A DNA stretch of 15,939 bases from Bdellovibrio sp. Lineage in GTDB: Bacteria; Bdellovibrionota; Bdellovibrionia; Bdellovibrionales; Bdellovibrionaceae. Below are positions 1 to 6,279 of the stretch, one piece after another (the stretch's first letter is position 1; each line of letters starts with the position of its first letter). Below the pieces are notes generated by a model. It was given only the letters and a program-made list of their open reading frames with translations. It was not told the origin of the DNA and made no database searches. Position numbers and translations under genes: made by a program. The stretch lies in the NCBI GenBank assembly GCA_017745015.1, contig JAGIAF010000043.1, forward strand, positions 1 through 15,939. Direction: 5' to 3'.

Positions 1-1164
1 GTGATTACCGGAGGACTTCATGCTGGCCAAGTACTCTTTCACCTTGTTGTCCGTGTCCTTTTCTTGGCAAAGGTCAATCATACCTAAGATAAGATTTAGA
101 GGGGTGCGAATCTCATGACTGATGCTTCCGAGAAAGCGGGATTTTGTCAGCAATGCTTCTTGCAAGTCTTGGTGAGTTTTTTCTAAGTCGTGAGTTTTCT
201 CGATGACCATGCGGCTGACTTGACGATTTTGAGTCACCAGAACCCAAAACAGATAAGAGACTATCCAGGTTAGCAAGATACTTAAGAGCGCCGTAATAAC
301 TGGGGGGCGAAGATAACCTTTTGGTTCCGAAGGGCTAAAGTGAAAATGGACCTTAAGGCCTGTTTGTTGCGGTTCACCCAAACGTAAGGTTTGCAAAGTG
401 GTTTCGGAGTTTTCAACAGTTAAGATATCTGGATTATAGCGAATAGATTTATTGGTGCCGTCAGAGGTGATAGTCCAACCATGCCCTGAATCTGTGTCTT
501 CGATATCCATGGACTCACTGGCACGGAGATCAATTTTTTCAAACAGTGTGAGCAGGGGAGCCGAGAAAATAAAAAAGACGTTGGGATTGTTTCGGGATTG
601 AATGATGTAGGTGATAAGGGCGACGCCTTCGCGTTCATGAAGGACTGCGCGGCTGTACTCTTTATTTGCGATCTGACTTTTAATGGCTGCAAGGACTGAC
701 TTGGAAGTGATTTGTTTTGAAGCTGTCGCGGGCACTGTGGAGTTGGGCGTTGAAACTCTTGCAACCAGCTTCATTTTCGGAAGACCATCTTGAAGCTTGC
801 CGAATTTTTGATAGATCGAGAAACGCTGAAAGACGGTGTAGCGAAGAGACTGTCCTAGATAGGCAATGTCACGGCGATAATCGCTGGGACGTGAGCCGAT
901 ATATTCTTCATAAGATTGAATGCGCAAAATAGAGTTGGAGAGTAACAAATCCAGACTTTGCACGATTTCACGAGAGCGTTTAATGGACTCCGACTTTTGC
1001 TCACTGATTTCGCGATTGTTCATGCGTTGATAAACGCTGATCGAAATAGCAATGCCTAAAATAAATGAAAGCACGGGGATCCATAAAACTAGCTGACGAA
1101 GTTTATTGGCGTTGGTGCTGGCAAAGGCGGCGATCTTTTTTAAGGTATTTCTGTACGTCGTCAT
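1..1164 (-). CDS. Membrane sensor histidine kinase, partial (C-terminus beyond the left edge)
   Basis: The open frame runs from the ATG at 1164 to base 1 without a stop, giving 388 residues. A first membrane segment lies near residues 24-45 (hydrophobic run LVLWIPVLSFILG). A periplasmic region of about 240 residues follows, then a second membrane segment near 286-308. A short helix leads into a HisKA dimerisation domain with the H-box SISHEIRTPLN; the predicted phosphoacceptor is His350. The ATPase domain, and any receiver, would lie outside the window. The sensory region resembles no family I can name. An in-frame ATG three codons upstream (1173) is equally possible, and neither start has a clear Shine-Dalgarno. 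The gene is divergent from an HPt gene and near an OmpR-type regulator, so it is probably the input of that phosphorelay. Kinase identity is secure; the ligand is unknown. Confidence 0.93.
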   Translation of the reverse strand, partial: MTTYRNTLKKIAAFASTNANKLRQLVLWIPVLSFILGIAISISVYQRMNNREISEQKSESIKRSREIVQSLDLLLSNSILRIQSYEEYIGSRPSDYRRDIAYLGQSLRYTVFQRFSIYQKFGKLQDGLPKMKLVARVSTPNSTVPATASKQITSKSVLAAIKSQIANKEYSRAVLHEREGVALITYIIQSRNNPNVFFIFSAPLLTLFEKIDLRASESMDIEDTDSGHGWTITSDGTNKSIRYNPDILTVENSETTLQTLRLGEPQQTGLKVHFHFSPSEPKGYLRPPVITALLSILLTWIVSYLFWVLVTQNRQVSRMVIEKTHDLEKTHQDLQEALLTKSRFLGSISHEIRTPLNLILGMIDLCQEKDTDNKVKEYLASMKSSGNH

Positions 1165-1166
1165 GC

Positions 1167-1181
1167 TTATCATAATGATAA
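1167..1181. promoter_or_regulatory. 15-bp palindrome at the kinase start
   Basis: Two 7-base arms (TTATCAT and ATGATAA) flank one central base. The repeat lies directly upstream of the 1164 start and overlaps the alternative start at 1173. It could be an operator or a small hairpin masking the initiation site. It is AT-rich and short, so chance is a real possibility. Confidence 0.3.
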
Positions 1182-1208
1182 AACCAATTTGAAACTGTGT
1201 TAATTGGA

Positions 1209-1226
1209 TTTGAAGATTTCTTCAAA
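1209..1226. promoter_or_regulatory. 18-bp perfect palindrome, candidate operator between kinase and HPt genes
   Basis: The arms TTTGAAGA (1209-1216) and TCTTCAAA (1219-1226) are exact reverse complements around a TT spacer. The right arm ends on the putative -35 hexamer of the HPt promoter. The site lies in the shared divergent region of two phosphorelay genes, where a dimeric regulator could control both. The protein that binds is unknown; the OmpR-type regulator usually prefers direct repeats, so it is not the obvious candidate. Confidence 0.45.
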
Positions 1227-1249
1227 CGATCTTAAATTCAATGTATAAT
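1221..1249 (+). promoter_or_regulatory. Predicted sigma70-type promoter of the HPt gene
   Basis: A consensus -10 hexamer TATAAT (1244-1249) is preceded at 17 bases by TTCAAA (1221-1226), which matches four of six -35 positions. The start of transcription would fall near 1256, leaving a leader of about 29 bases with an AAGGA ribosome site before the ATG at 1285. Confidence 0.55.
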
Positions 1250-1284
1250 CGAATTTATAGAGTCTCCTTAACAAGGAACTATAT

Positions 1285-1689
1285 ATGGAAAACGAATTAA
1301 AGCTAAAAGATGTGATACATCGCCTCCAGACCACGCCAGGTTTCGATGTTTATGCGATTAATCATTTAATTGAAGATACCGGTGCCAATACCGTATTGAG
1401 AATTTTGGCGCGTTTTAGCGTGTCTCTTGAAGAGTCGCTTCCGGGATTCGATAAGGGCGGTACGGAATCACAGACTTCCGTGTGGAAGTCGGCCCATAAG
1501 CTGGCTGGATCCGCCGAAATGCTAGGCTTTAAAGACTTCGGTCAGAAGTCGAAACATTTAAGCTCGGTCTTAAAGAACAGCGATAATCCGAACACTCATG
1601 TCGGCGAAATCTCCGCCTATAAAAATGAAGTGACTGATTTAATTGGTACGATTTCTAAGAGTTTCCCTGAGCGTCAGAACTTTCTTTAA
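1285..1689 (+). CDS. Single-domain histidine phosphotransfer (HPt) protein
   Basis: The protein has 134 residues and is soluble, with no signal peptide. The HPt signature is WKSAHKLAGSAEMLGF around residues 67-82, with His71 the predicted phosphorylated residue, followed by the small residues and the GF that HPt helices use to expose the histidine. HPt proteins relay phosphate between receiver domains and have no enzymatic activity of their own. The context (divergent kinase, convergent response regulator, two stand-alone receivers downstream) fits a multistep phosphorelay. The 3' end overlaps the 3' end of the convergent regulator gene by 35 bases. An AAGGA element precedes the chosen ATG, and a good promoter lies upstream. 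Its actual partners cannot be read from the sequence. Confidence 0.9.
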   Translation: MENELKLKDVIHRLQTTPGFDVYAINHLIEDTGANTVLRILARFSVSLEESLPGFDKGGTESQTSVWKSAHKLAGSAEMLGFKDFGQKSKHLSSVLKNSDNPNTHVGEISAYKNEVTDLIGTISKSFPERQNFL

Positions 1690-2377
1690 TTGAAGCTTTG
1701 TAGCCAGCGCCAAGAACCGTTTCGATCTTCACGTTGCTATCAGCGATTTTTTTACGCAAATGACTGACGTGGGCATCAACGGTTCTTTCGGTTACGAACT
1801 TGCCGACTCCCCAAACTTGGTCGATGAGCTGTTCACGACTGTAAACTTGCCCCGGACGACTGCACACCATACGCAAGATTTTAAACTCAAACGGCGTGAG
1901 CTCAATTTGCACCGCACCTTTTTGTGAAGATCTCCACTCGACGCACATACGATTGGAGTCGATCATTAAATCGCCAAATTGCACCTGTTGAATATTTTGT
2001 TGATAAGCGTTCACGGCACGCAAGCGCGCTTCGATACGCGCGCGCAACTCACTAGAATTTGGTGGCTTAGAAATATAGTCATCAGCGCCAATACCAAACG
2101 CCGCAACTTTGCTGAGGATATCATCGTCAGAACTGATTACGACGAAGGGGACTTGTTTAGATGTGAAGGAATCTTTCAGCATAGGAAGAGCTTTCACTCC
2201 ATTCCCGTCTGGAAGTGAGATGTCTAATAATACTAGGTCAAAACTATCACGACCGTTTTGAACCATTTTGAATGCATCATTAATAGACTCGGCCTGAATC
2301 AACGTATGGTCCTTCAAGACCGATGTCAGGTAGATGTAGAATTCAGCGCTATCTTCGACGCAGAGTATTTTCGCCAT
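1655..2377 (-). CDS. OmpR/PhoB-family response regulator transcription factor
   Basis: The 240-residue protein has a receiver domain (about 1-120) followed by a winged-helix DNA-binding domain (about 130-232). In the receiver the acidic pair is Glu8-Asp9, the phosphoacceptor Asp52 (motif LVLLDISLPDGNG), the switch Ser82 (VISSDD) and the conserved Lys104 (ISKP). The output domain shows LTPFEFKIL, the RPGQVYSREQL turn and VDAHVSHLRKKI, which is the recognition helix of the family. Length and layout are standard. Reading from the opposite strand, the start at 2377 has GGAAG just upstream. The gene converges on the HPt gene with a 35-base tail overlap. The likely phosphodonor is the neighbouring kinase, directly or through the HPt protein. 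Targets are unknown. Confidence 0.95.
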   Translation of the reverse strand: MAKILCVEDSAEFYIYLTSVLKDHTLIQAESINDAFKMVQNGRDSFDLVLLDISLPDGNGVKALPMLKDSFTSKQVPFVVISSDDDILSKVAAFGIGADDYISKPPNSSELRARIEARLRAVNAYQQNIQQVQFGDLMIDSNRMCVEWRSSQKGAVQIELTPFEFKILRMVCSRPGQVYSREQLIDQVWGVGKFVTERTVDAHVSHLRKKIADSNVKIETVLGAGYKASIKESSDAQGNS

Positions 2378-2464
2378 ACTTCCGGAATTTTAAACCAGTT
2401 TGCGGTTTCTTCAAATCATTTTATTAGAAAGCCAAAAAGCATAATCCAAGATTGATGGAAGAAG

Positions 2465-2470
2465 AGGAGG
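2465..2470 (+). promoter_or_regulatory. Ribosome binding site that sets the start of the first receiver gene
   Basis: AGGAGG lies five bases before the ATG at 2476. The frame is open upstream to a TTG at 2452 and an ATG at 2455, but those starts would place this strong Shine-Dalgarno inside the gene. The 2476 start is therefore preferred. Confidence 0.8.
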
Positions 2471-2475
2471 TCCTC

Positions 2476-2928
2476 ATGGAGACCCAACTAATAGCCGGAG
2501 AGCAAAACTATTGCCCTCTTTCGCTCATGCAAGAGCCCATCGCATTAAGATTTCTCGTTGTGGAAGACGATCAAAGTCAATGGCCTTTATGGGAGAGCAT
2601 TATTAGAGCGAACTATCCCAATGCAGAAATTGATTGGGAGACAACAGAGTCTGGAGCAGAAGCTTTGTTACGACATTCGTTTCACACTGAGAAGCCTTAT
2701 GACCTGGTCATATCTGACGTGTTTCTTGAGGGTGAAGATACCGGTATCGATTTATGGACTCGATACGGGGAGGTTTCCGATCACTTCGTTTTTGTGAGCA
2801 GCATGAGCCTGCGAAACTTTGATTCTCTGATTCATTCGACGAACGCGCCGAATCCCGGTTTGCCGTTCTATTTACAAAAGCCGCTGTCATCAGAGATGTG
2901 CCGCGAAGTTTTGAAAGCCCTTTTATAA
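2476..2928 (+). CDS. Stand-alone receiver-domain protein (receiver 1)
   Basis: From the preferred ATG the protein has 150 residues. It has an N-terminal extension of about 24 residues and then one receiver domain with no output domain. The acidic triad is Glu30-Asp31-Asp32 (LVVEDD), the phosphoacceptor Asp81 (YDLVISDVFLEG), the switch region FVFVSS, and the conserved lysine sits in LQKPLS near the C-terminus. The domain has an unusual aromatic signature (PLWESII after the first strand, then DWET) shared with the receiver at 3284. Single-domain receivers act through protein contacts or as phosphate sinks in relays. It is 19 bases upstream of the HPF-like gene and probably in one operon with it and the second receiver. 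No partner can be assigned. Confidence 0.88.
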   Translation: METQLIAGEQNYCPLSLMQEPIALRFLVVEDDQSQWPLWESIIRANYPNAEIDWETTESGAEALLRHSFHTEKPYDLVISDVFLEGEDTGIDLWTRYGEVSDHFVFVSSMSLRNFDSLIHSTNAPNPGLPFYLQKPLSSEMCREVLKALL

Positions 2929-2947
2929 CTTAGAAATGGAGAACGTT

Positions 2948-3250
2948 ATGAATTATGTAGATATCAAAACAGACTGTATGCCTCTCCCGGATAAAGAACA
3001 GTTTTTGGTTTCTTGTGGACGAGTGGTGGAGCGTATTTCCGCTTCGGCCCCTTCGGACAGTCTGATCAATGTGGCGGTGGACTATGACGGAGATGATTTC
3101 TTGCTCAGCCTGGATGTGATTTCCGGTGAACTCAATTTCTCTGTCGTCCACGAAGCCAAAAGTCCTTTTGTTGCTCTAGAAAAGATCCATAAGGATTCTA
3201 TGGAGCGGATTAAAAAGTGGACGGCGACGCGAAAGATTCAGGTGGCTTAA
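2948..3250 (+). CDS. Small protein resembling the HPF/RaiA (S30AE) ribosome-associated fold
   Basis: The protein has 100 residues from the ATG at 2948, chosen because GGAG lies six bases upstream; an in-frame ATG at 2936 would add four residues but has no ribosome site. It is soluble. The pattern (strand SLINVAVDYDG, strand DFLLSLDVIS, strand ELNFSVVHEA, then a long basic helix VALEKIHKDSMERIKKW) resembles the second half of S30AE proteins, where a hairpin is followed by a helix ending in basic residues. HPF/RaiA proteins bind the 30S decoding site and silence ribosomes in stationary cells. The resemblance is by eye and weak. The gene lies between two paralogous receivers with operon-like spacing (19 and 33 bases), suggesting a function tied to signalling. 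Confidence 0.55.
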   Translation: MNYVDIKTDCMPLPDKEQFLVSCGRVVERISASAPSDSLINVAVDYDGDDFLLSLDVISGELNFSVVHEAKSPFVALEKIHKDSMERIKKWTATRKIQVA

Positions 3251-3283
3251 AACTTAAAATCGCCTGAACACAAGGAAGGTTCT

Positions 3284-3733
3284 ATGACGAAAAGAGTGTT
3301 GTTAGTCGAAGATGACTTGGCATTAAGACCTTTTTGGGAGTTGATCCTGAAGAGACAGTTTAACGACTACCATCTCGATTGGGCTTTGAGTTGTGAGGAT
3401 GCCCAACGCCTTATTACTTCCTCCGTGAAGTTCGACGCCCCTTACTCGTTAATCGTTACGGATCTTATCCTTGCGGGTTCAGGCACTGGCGCGGACCTCG
3501 TGGAGTTTATTGGGAGTAACCAAAAACACACGCCGCTGCTTTTGGTTTCTTCAACATCGGAAGAAACCATTCGCGGGCGTTATCAGGATCTGGTGAAAAA
3601 TATTTTGGTGATTGAGAAACCTTTGTCAGTCGCGAAATGCGAAAAGGTTTTCGAGAAGTATTTTAACATTGATCTTGAGATTACAAGTCCACGCATTGAG
3701 CTGTGGGTGGGGAAGCCCACCCGCAGTTCTTAA
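3284..3733 (+). CDS. Stand-alone receiver-domain protein (receiver 2)
   Basis: The 149-residue protein is a single receiver. The acidic residues are Glu9-Asp10-Asp11 (LLVEDD), the phosphoacceptor Asp60 (YSLIVTDLILAG), the switch serines in LLLVSSTS (about 86-92), and the lysine Lys112 (VIEKPLS). It shares with the receiver at 2476 the positions PFWE/PLWE, LDW/IDW, APYSL/KPYDL and GTGADL/DTGIDL, so the two probably arose by duplication. A tail of about 18 residues follows the domain and is encoded over a strong hairpin (3701-3726). AAGGAAGG lies four bases before the ATG. The stop overlaps the stop of the convergent barrel gene by four bases (TTAA). There is no output domain, so it acts through a partner. 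Confidence 0.9.
   Translation: MTKRVLLVEDDLALRPFWELILKRQFNDYHLDWALSCEDAQRLITSSVKFDAPYSLIVTDLILAGSGTGADLVEFIGSNQKHTPLLLVSSTSEETIRGRYQDLVKNILVIEKPLSVAKCEKVFEKYFNIDLEITSPRIELWVGKPTRSS
3701..3731 (+). terminator. Hairpin inside the 3' end of receiver 2, likely rho-independent terminator
   Basis: An 11-bp stem (3701-3711 with 3716-3726, one G-T wobble) closes a GAAG loop and is followed by TTCTT. The stem is GC-rich and strong; the T-tract is short. It lies within the last codons of the receiver gene. It would end the operon before the convergent barrel gene, whose stop overlaps the receiver's stop. Confidence 0.65.
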
Positions 3734-4302
3734 AATCCGATTCCAGCGGAGATCGTGTTCTGGAAGTCGCTTTTTTCCCAATTATTCTCTCTGAATACCA
3801 CTGTTGAACTTAAGTTAATGGAAACCACACCCCAGTTCAGCCCCATGGAAGCTCCCGCATAGGGATTGTATTCGATCGGTTGTTCTTTGGATGTCGTGAC
3901 GCCACCTGAAGTTGTTTCGCGAACTGATTTGGTCGCTTGCGCACCAGCGCGAGCCGTCAGATGGAAAACGCCCGGGCGATAAGTAGAGCTAAGACCTAGC
4001 TTCAAACGCTCATCGTCGGTTTTAATTTTCTCAGGCGCTGTTGAGTAATCTTCAGTGTCTGAGGCTTTGGTGTATTCTGTTTCCAATGAAAGAAGGTCTA
4101 CACCCAAGCTCAATCGAGCGCCGTACATAGAGCGTGTTTGTAAATGAGCTGTCGGGTAATCACGATAAACGGTTTCGATACCGTAAAGAGGTTCAACCTT
4201 ATAACCTGTACCTTTGGCTAAGGTAAACTGCGCCGCAAGTGCTGAATTCACGCCTGCAAAGCCTGCAAGCAAAACAATCCACTTCATTGTAGATAACTTC
4301 AT
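3730..4302 (-). CDS. Exported outer-membrane beta-barrel protein, function unknown
   Basis: The 190-residue product begins with a signal peptide (MKLSTMKWIVLLAGF...), with a likely cleavage after Ala23 in SALA-AQ. The mature part alternates polar and hydrophobic residues in strands such as ARLSLGVDLLSLETEYT, FHLTARAGAQATK, YAGASMGLNWG and VVSINLSSTVVFRE. It ends with an aromatic residue (SAGIGF), the usual outer-membrane insertion signal. The length fits an eight-stranded barrel. GGAGG precedes the start. It lies downstream of the TIGR02147 gene on the same strand but is separated from it by a terminator, so it probably has its own promoter in the 4303-4333 interval, which I cannot resolve. 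No specific family is recognised. Confidence 0.82.
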   Translation of the reverse strand: MKLSTMKWIVLLAGFAGVNSALAAQFTLAKGTGYKVEPLYGIETVYRDYPTAHLQTRSMYGARLSLGVDLLSLETEYTKASDTEDYSTAPEKIKTDDERLKLGLSSTYRPGVFHLTARAGAQATKSVRETTSGGVTTSKEQPIEYNPYAGASMGLNWGVVSINLSSTVVFRENNWEKSDFQNTISAGIGF

Positions 4303-4333
4303 CTGGCCTCCATGATGCTTTGTTAGTTTACAT

Positions 4334-4363
4334 AAAAAAAGCCCCAGTTACCCAGGGCTTTTT
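4334..4363 (-). terminator. Rho-independent terminator of the TIGR02147 gene
   Basis: On the minus strand a stem with the arms AAAAAGCCC and GGGCTTTTT closes a ten-base loop, and the 3' arm runs into seven T residues. It begins 24 bases after the stop of the regulator gene. A T-run also exists on the plus strand, so it could work in both directions, but no plus-strand gene ends here. Confidence 0.8.
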
Positions 4364-4386
4364 AAAAATTGGACTAGATTGAGCCG

Positions 4387-5187
4387 TTAATATTTGAACC
4401 AATCTAGATTAAAGCAATAAACCTCTTCTGAGGCGGCAGGACGCATGATTTTTAAGACTTCTTCTATGAATTTCGGGAGGAGCATTCTGATCTGGGCAGC
4501 GGCCTCTTTTGAGAGGGACATCGGACAAGAATAGAAGAGATTGCTTTCGTTATACTGATCCATATATTGAAATCCACGCAAGTGCCAGTTTTGCAAATGC
4601 TTGATCACGAATGGAGAATCTGGATCGACGTGAATGTAAGTCGGGCCGTAAAGAATTTTTCCATTTTCTTGTTTGCACAGGCCATGCTCCAAAAGAAAGT
4701 TCAATGCTTTGGCTGCCATGCTCGGACTGATATTCAATCGTTGCGAGATACTTTGCACATCATTGAACTCTCCAGTGGCAGAGAGATTGCGAACGCCAGT
4801 GTAAATCCAGCTCGAATAGTAAACTGCTTTTTCTTCCTCGGTGAGTTCGCGATCTTTTTTAATTCGGCGAGACGTGTTTTTAGAGAGCTGTTGTTGTTCT
4901 TTGATTCTTTTTAAAAGCTTCTCTCTTAACGGAATGGTGCCGGCTTTACCGTAATCAACGAGAAGGAAGAAGTATTCGTTCTCTTTATCATTTAAGCCAA
5001 TGAAGTCGGCGATGTCTGAAGCTTGTTCCAGGCTCAGTTGCTTATCTCCTTTTAAGATAAGACTGATCAGCGTGGAGCTGACTCCGGCGGCGTTCGCAAG
5101 TTTACCTTTGAGGCCTTTTTGGTTTTGGCCATCAATCCAACTATTCAAAAACTCTCGATAATTTTGAAAATCAAAGACTGAAATCAT
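4387..5187 (-). CDS. TIGR02147-family putative transcriptional regulator (XRE-like HTH)
   Basis: The 266-residue protein begins with the family opening (MISVFDFQNYREFLNSWI). An XRE/Cro-like helix-turn-helix follows at about residues 28-62 (LANAAGVSSTLISLILKG, then LSLEQASDIADFIGL) and then NEYFFLLVDY. The middle (about 120-175) holds a second winged-helix-like segment with SSWIYTGVRNL and ISQRLNISPSMAAKALNFLLEHG. The rest matches the C-terminal part of TIGR02147/DUF4423 proteins. The family is abundant in Bdellovibrio and Fibrobacter relatives, and its members often lie beside exported proteins. Here it is divergent from three envelope genes. No Shine-Dalgarno is visible before the ATG, and a 23-bp palindrome lies seven bases upstream, which suggests autoregulation. 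Targets are inferred from position only. Confidence 0.9.
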   Translation of the reverse strand: MISVFDFQNYREFLNSWIDGQNQKGLKGKLANAAGVSSTLISLILKGDKQLSLEQASDIADFIGLNDKENEYFFLLVDYGKAGTIPLREKLLKRIKEQQQLSKNTSRRIKKDRELTEEEKAVYYSSWIYTGVRNLSATGEFNDVQSISQRLNISPSMAAKALNFLLEHGLCKQENGKILYGPTYIHVDPDSPFVIKHLQNWHLRGFQYMDQYNESNLFYSCPMSLSKEAAAQIRMLLPKFIEEVLKIMRPAASEEVYCFNLDWFKY

Positions 5188-5194
5188 ATGGTAT

Positions 5195-5217
5195 TAATTT
5201 TACTTTAAGTAAAATTA
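5195..5217. promoter_or_regulatory. 23-bp perfect palindrome, candidate operator of the TIGR02147 regulator
   Basis: The arms TAATTTTACTT (5195-5205) and AAGTAAAATTA (5207-5217) are exact reverse complements around one base. The site starts seven bases upstream of the regulator's ATG. A related imperfect element follows at 5221-5234 (GGTTACTTTTTACC). The position fits an autoregulatory operator that might also affect the divergent envelope genes starting at 5324. It has no T-tract arrangement typical of a terminator. Confidence 0.55.
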
Positions 5218-5323
5218 TTTGGTTACTTTTTACCTCAAAAATCTAGAAGCGCCGGGCCAAAGTCCGTATAACGGCCGCATCGAGGACAGTTGAGTTCTCA
5301 AGAAAACAAACAAGGAGAATGAA

Positions 5324-5677
5324 ATGAAAAATGCAGTATTGGCAACAGCGGTTCTAATGATGGCAGGTCTTTCAGCAAACGCGATGACAGTTTGTGCGGT
5401 ATCGGCAGAGACTCAACCGAATGAATACACACAGGTTATTGTACAAAAAGTTATCGACTCTAAATTAGGTTACACGGTTGTTTTGGAAGAAGACGGTTTA
5501 ACTTATGGATTTGAAAATAGCGCAGATCAAACAGCACTAGCGGTGACTGATCGTGCTAACCAAAAATTGTTGGGCGCTGTGAGCTCTTCGAGGAATCCAA
5601 ACCCTAAAGGTTCTTCGACAGTTTCAATTATTTTGCCAGCCATAAAACGTGCATTTTCTTGCACTGAAACAAACTAG
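5324..5677 (+). CDS. Small exported protein with two cysteines, function unknown
   Basis: The 117-residue product has a clear signal peptide (MKNAVLATAVLMMAGLSANA) with cleavage expected after Ala20. The mature protein has about 97 residues with Cys24 and Cys113 near its two ends, which could form a disulfide in the periplasm. It is rich in Ser, Thr and Val strands and has no membrane segment. AAGGAGA precedes the start. It is the first gene of a probable operon with the barrel gene at 5687 (nine bases apart). A small palindrome (TTGAG-TT-CTCAA, 5290-5301) lies in its leader. TATAAC at 5267-5272 could be a -10 element, but no good -35 accompanies it. I do not recognise a family. Confidence 0.8.
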   Translation: MKNAVLATAVLMMAGLSANAMTVCAVSAETQPNEYTQVIVQKVIDSKLGYTVVLEEDGLTYGFENSADQTALAVTDRANQKLLGAVSSSRNPNPKGSSTVSIILPAIKRAFSCTETN

Positions 5678-5686
5678 AGGATTTTT

Positions 5687-6250
5687 ATGAAGAAGCTTTT
5701 GTTTTTGATTCTTATCGCAATTGGATTTCAAGCTCATGCTGCTGCAGAGGGAGAAAATACTCTGCAGGTCAGTGGAGGTATTCGCTCTCTTAACGGTTTG
5801 GTGGGATTGAATTATGATCGCACTTTCGGAGAGCATCACGGTTTGCAAATAGGAACAGGTGTCGATGTGATGGGGCCTGTGGTGACGGGTGGATATCGTT
5901 ACTTCACTGGTTCAGTAAGTGAAAAGTGCTTTTTCTTCTTTAGCTGTTCTGACAAGTATTATGGCGGTCTTTCTGCTCAGTTTGTGACTCCTTCCACGAT
6001 CAATATTTCGTCAGGTAGTGCAACGAGTTCCTATGCGACCAATGAACGTTGGATTGCCGTTGCGAACATTGGTAACCGCATGGTTTTTTCCAGCAACGTC
6101 ACCTTAGATTTCAACTTCAATTACAAGAGCCTGCTTACACCTAGTGAAATCACCAATACTGGCGGCGTCGACTATCAATCGGATAGAAATCTTATTCATA
6201 CGTGGGAGCAAGGCTGGGGCTTGAGCATGGCTGTAGGCTACCTTTTTTAG
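5687..6250 (+). CDS. Exported outer-membrane beta-barrel protein, function unknown
   Basis: The 187-residue product has a signal peptide (MKKLLFLILIAIGFQAHA) with cleavage after Ala18. Amphipathic strands follow (LQVSGGIRSLNGLVGLNY, HGLQIGTGVDVM, VVTGGYRYFTG, YGGLSAQF, LDFNFNYKSLL), and the protein ends in GLSMAVGYLF with a terminal Phe, the usual barrel insertion signal. A loop near residues 80-88 holds the unusual CFFFFSC, probably a small disulfide-closed hairpin. The size fits an eight-stranded barrel. It follows the small exported protein by nine bases with an AGAGGA ribosome site, and the lipoprotein-like gene starts 29 bases later. The three are probably co-transcribed and act together in the envelope. 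No specific family is recognised. Confidence 0.82.
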   Translation: MKKLLFLILIAIGFQAHAAAEGENTLQVSGGIRSLNGLVGLNYDRTFGEHHGLQIGTGVDVMGPVVTGGYRYFTGSVSEKCFFFFSCSDKYYGGLSAQFVTPSTINISSGSATSSYATNERWIAVANIGNRMVFSSNVTLDFNFNYKSLLTPSEITNTGGVDYQSDRNLIHTWEQGWGLSMAVGYLF

Positions 6251-6279
6251 TGGCACTAATCTTGGAAGGATGACTCGCG

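Noticed and set aside
420..764. Minus-strand frame of 114 codons within the histidine kinase gene
   Set aside because: It lies in another frame of the kinase's periplasmic domain, has low-complexity Ser/Pro/Gln content and no family, and the kinase frame is clearly coding through this interval.
5250..5280. GC-rich GGCC repeats as a riboswitch or terminator upstream of 5324
   Set aside because: The pairing is limited to four or five bases because GGCC is self-complementary, and no T-tract or known aptamer pattern follows.
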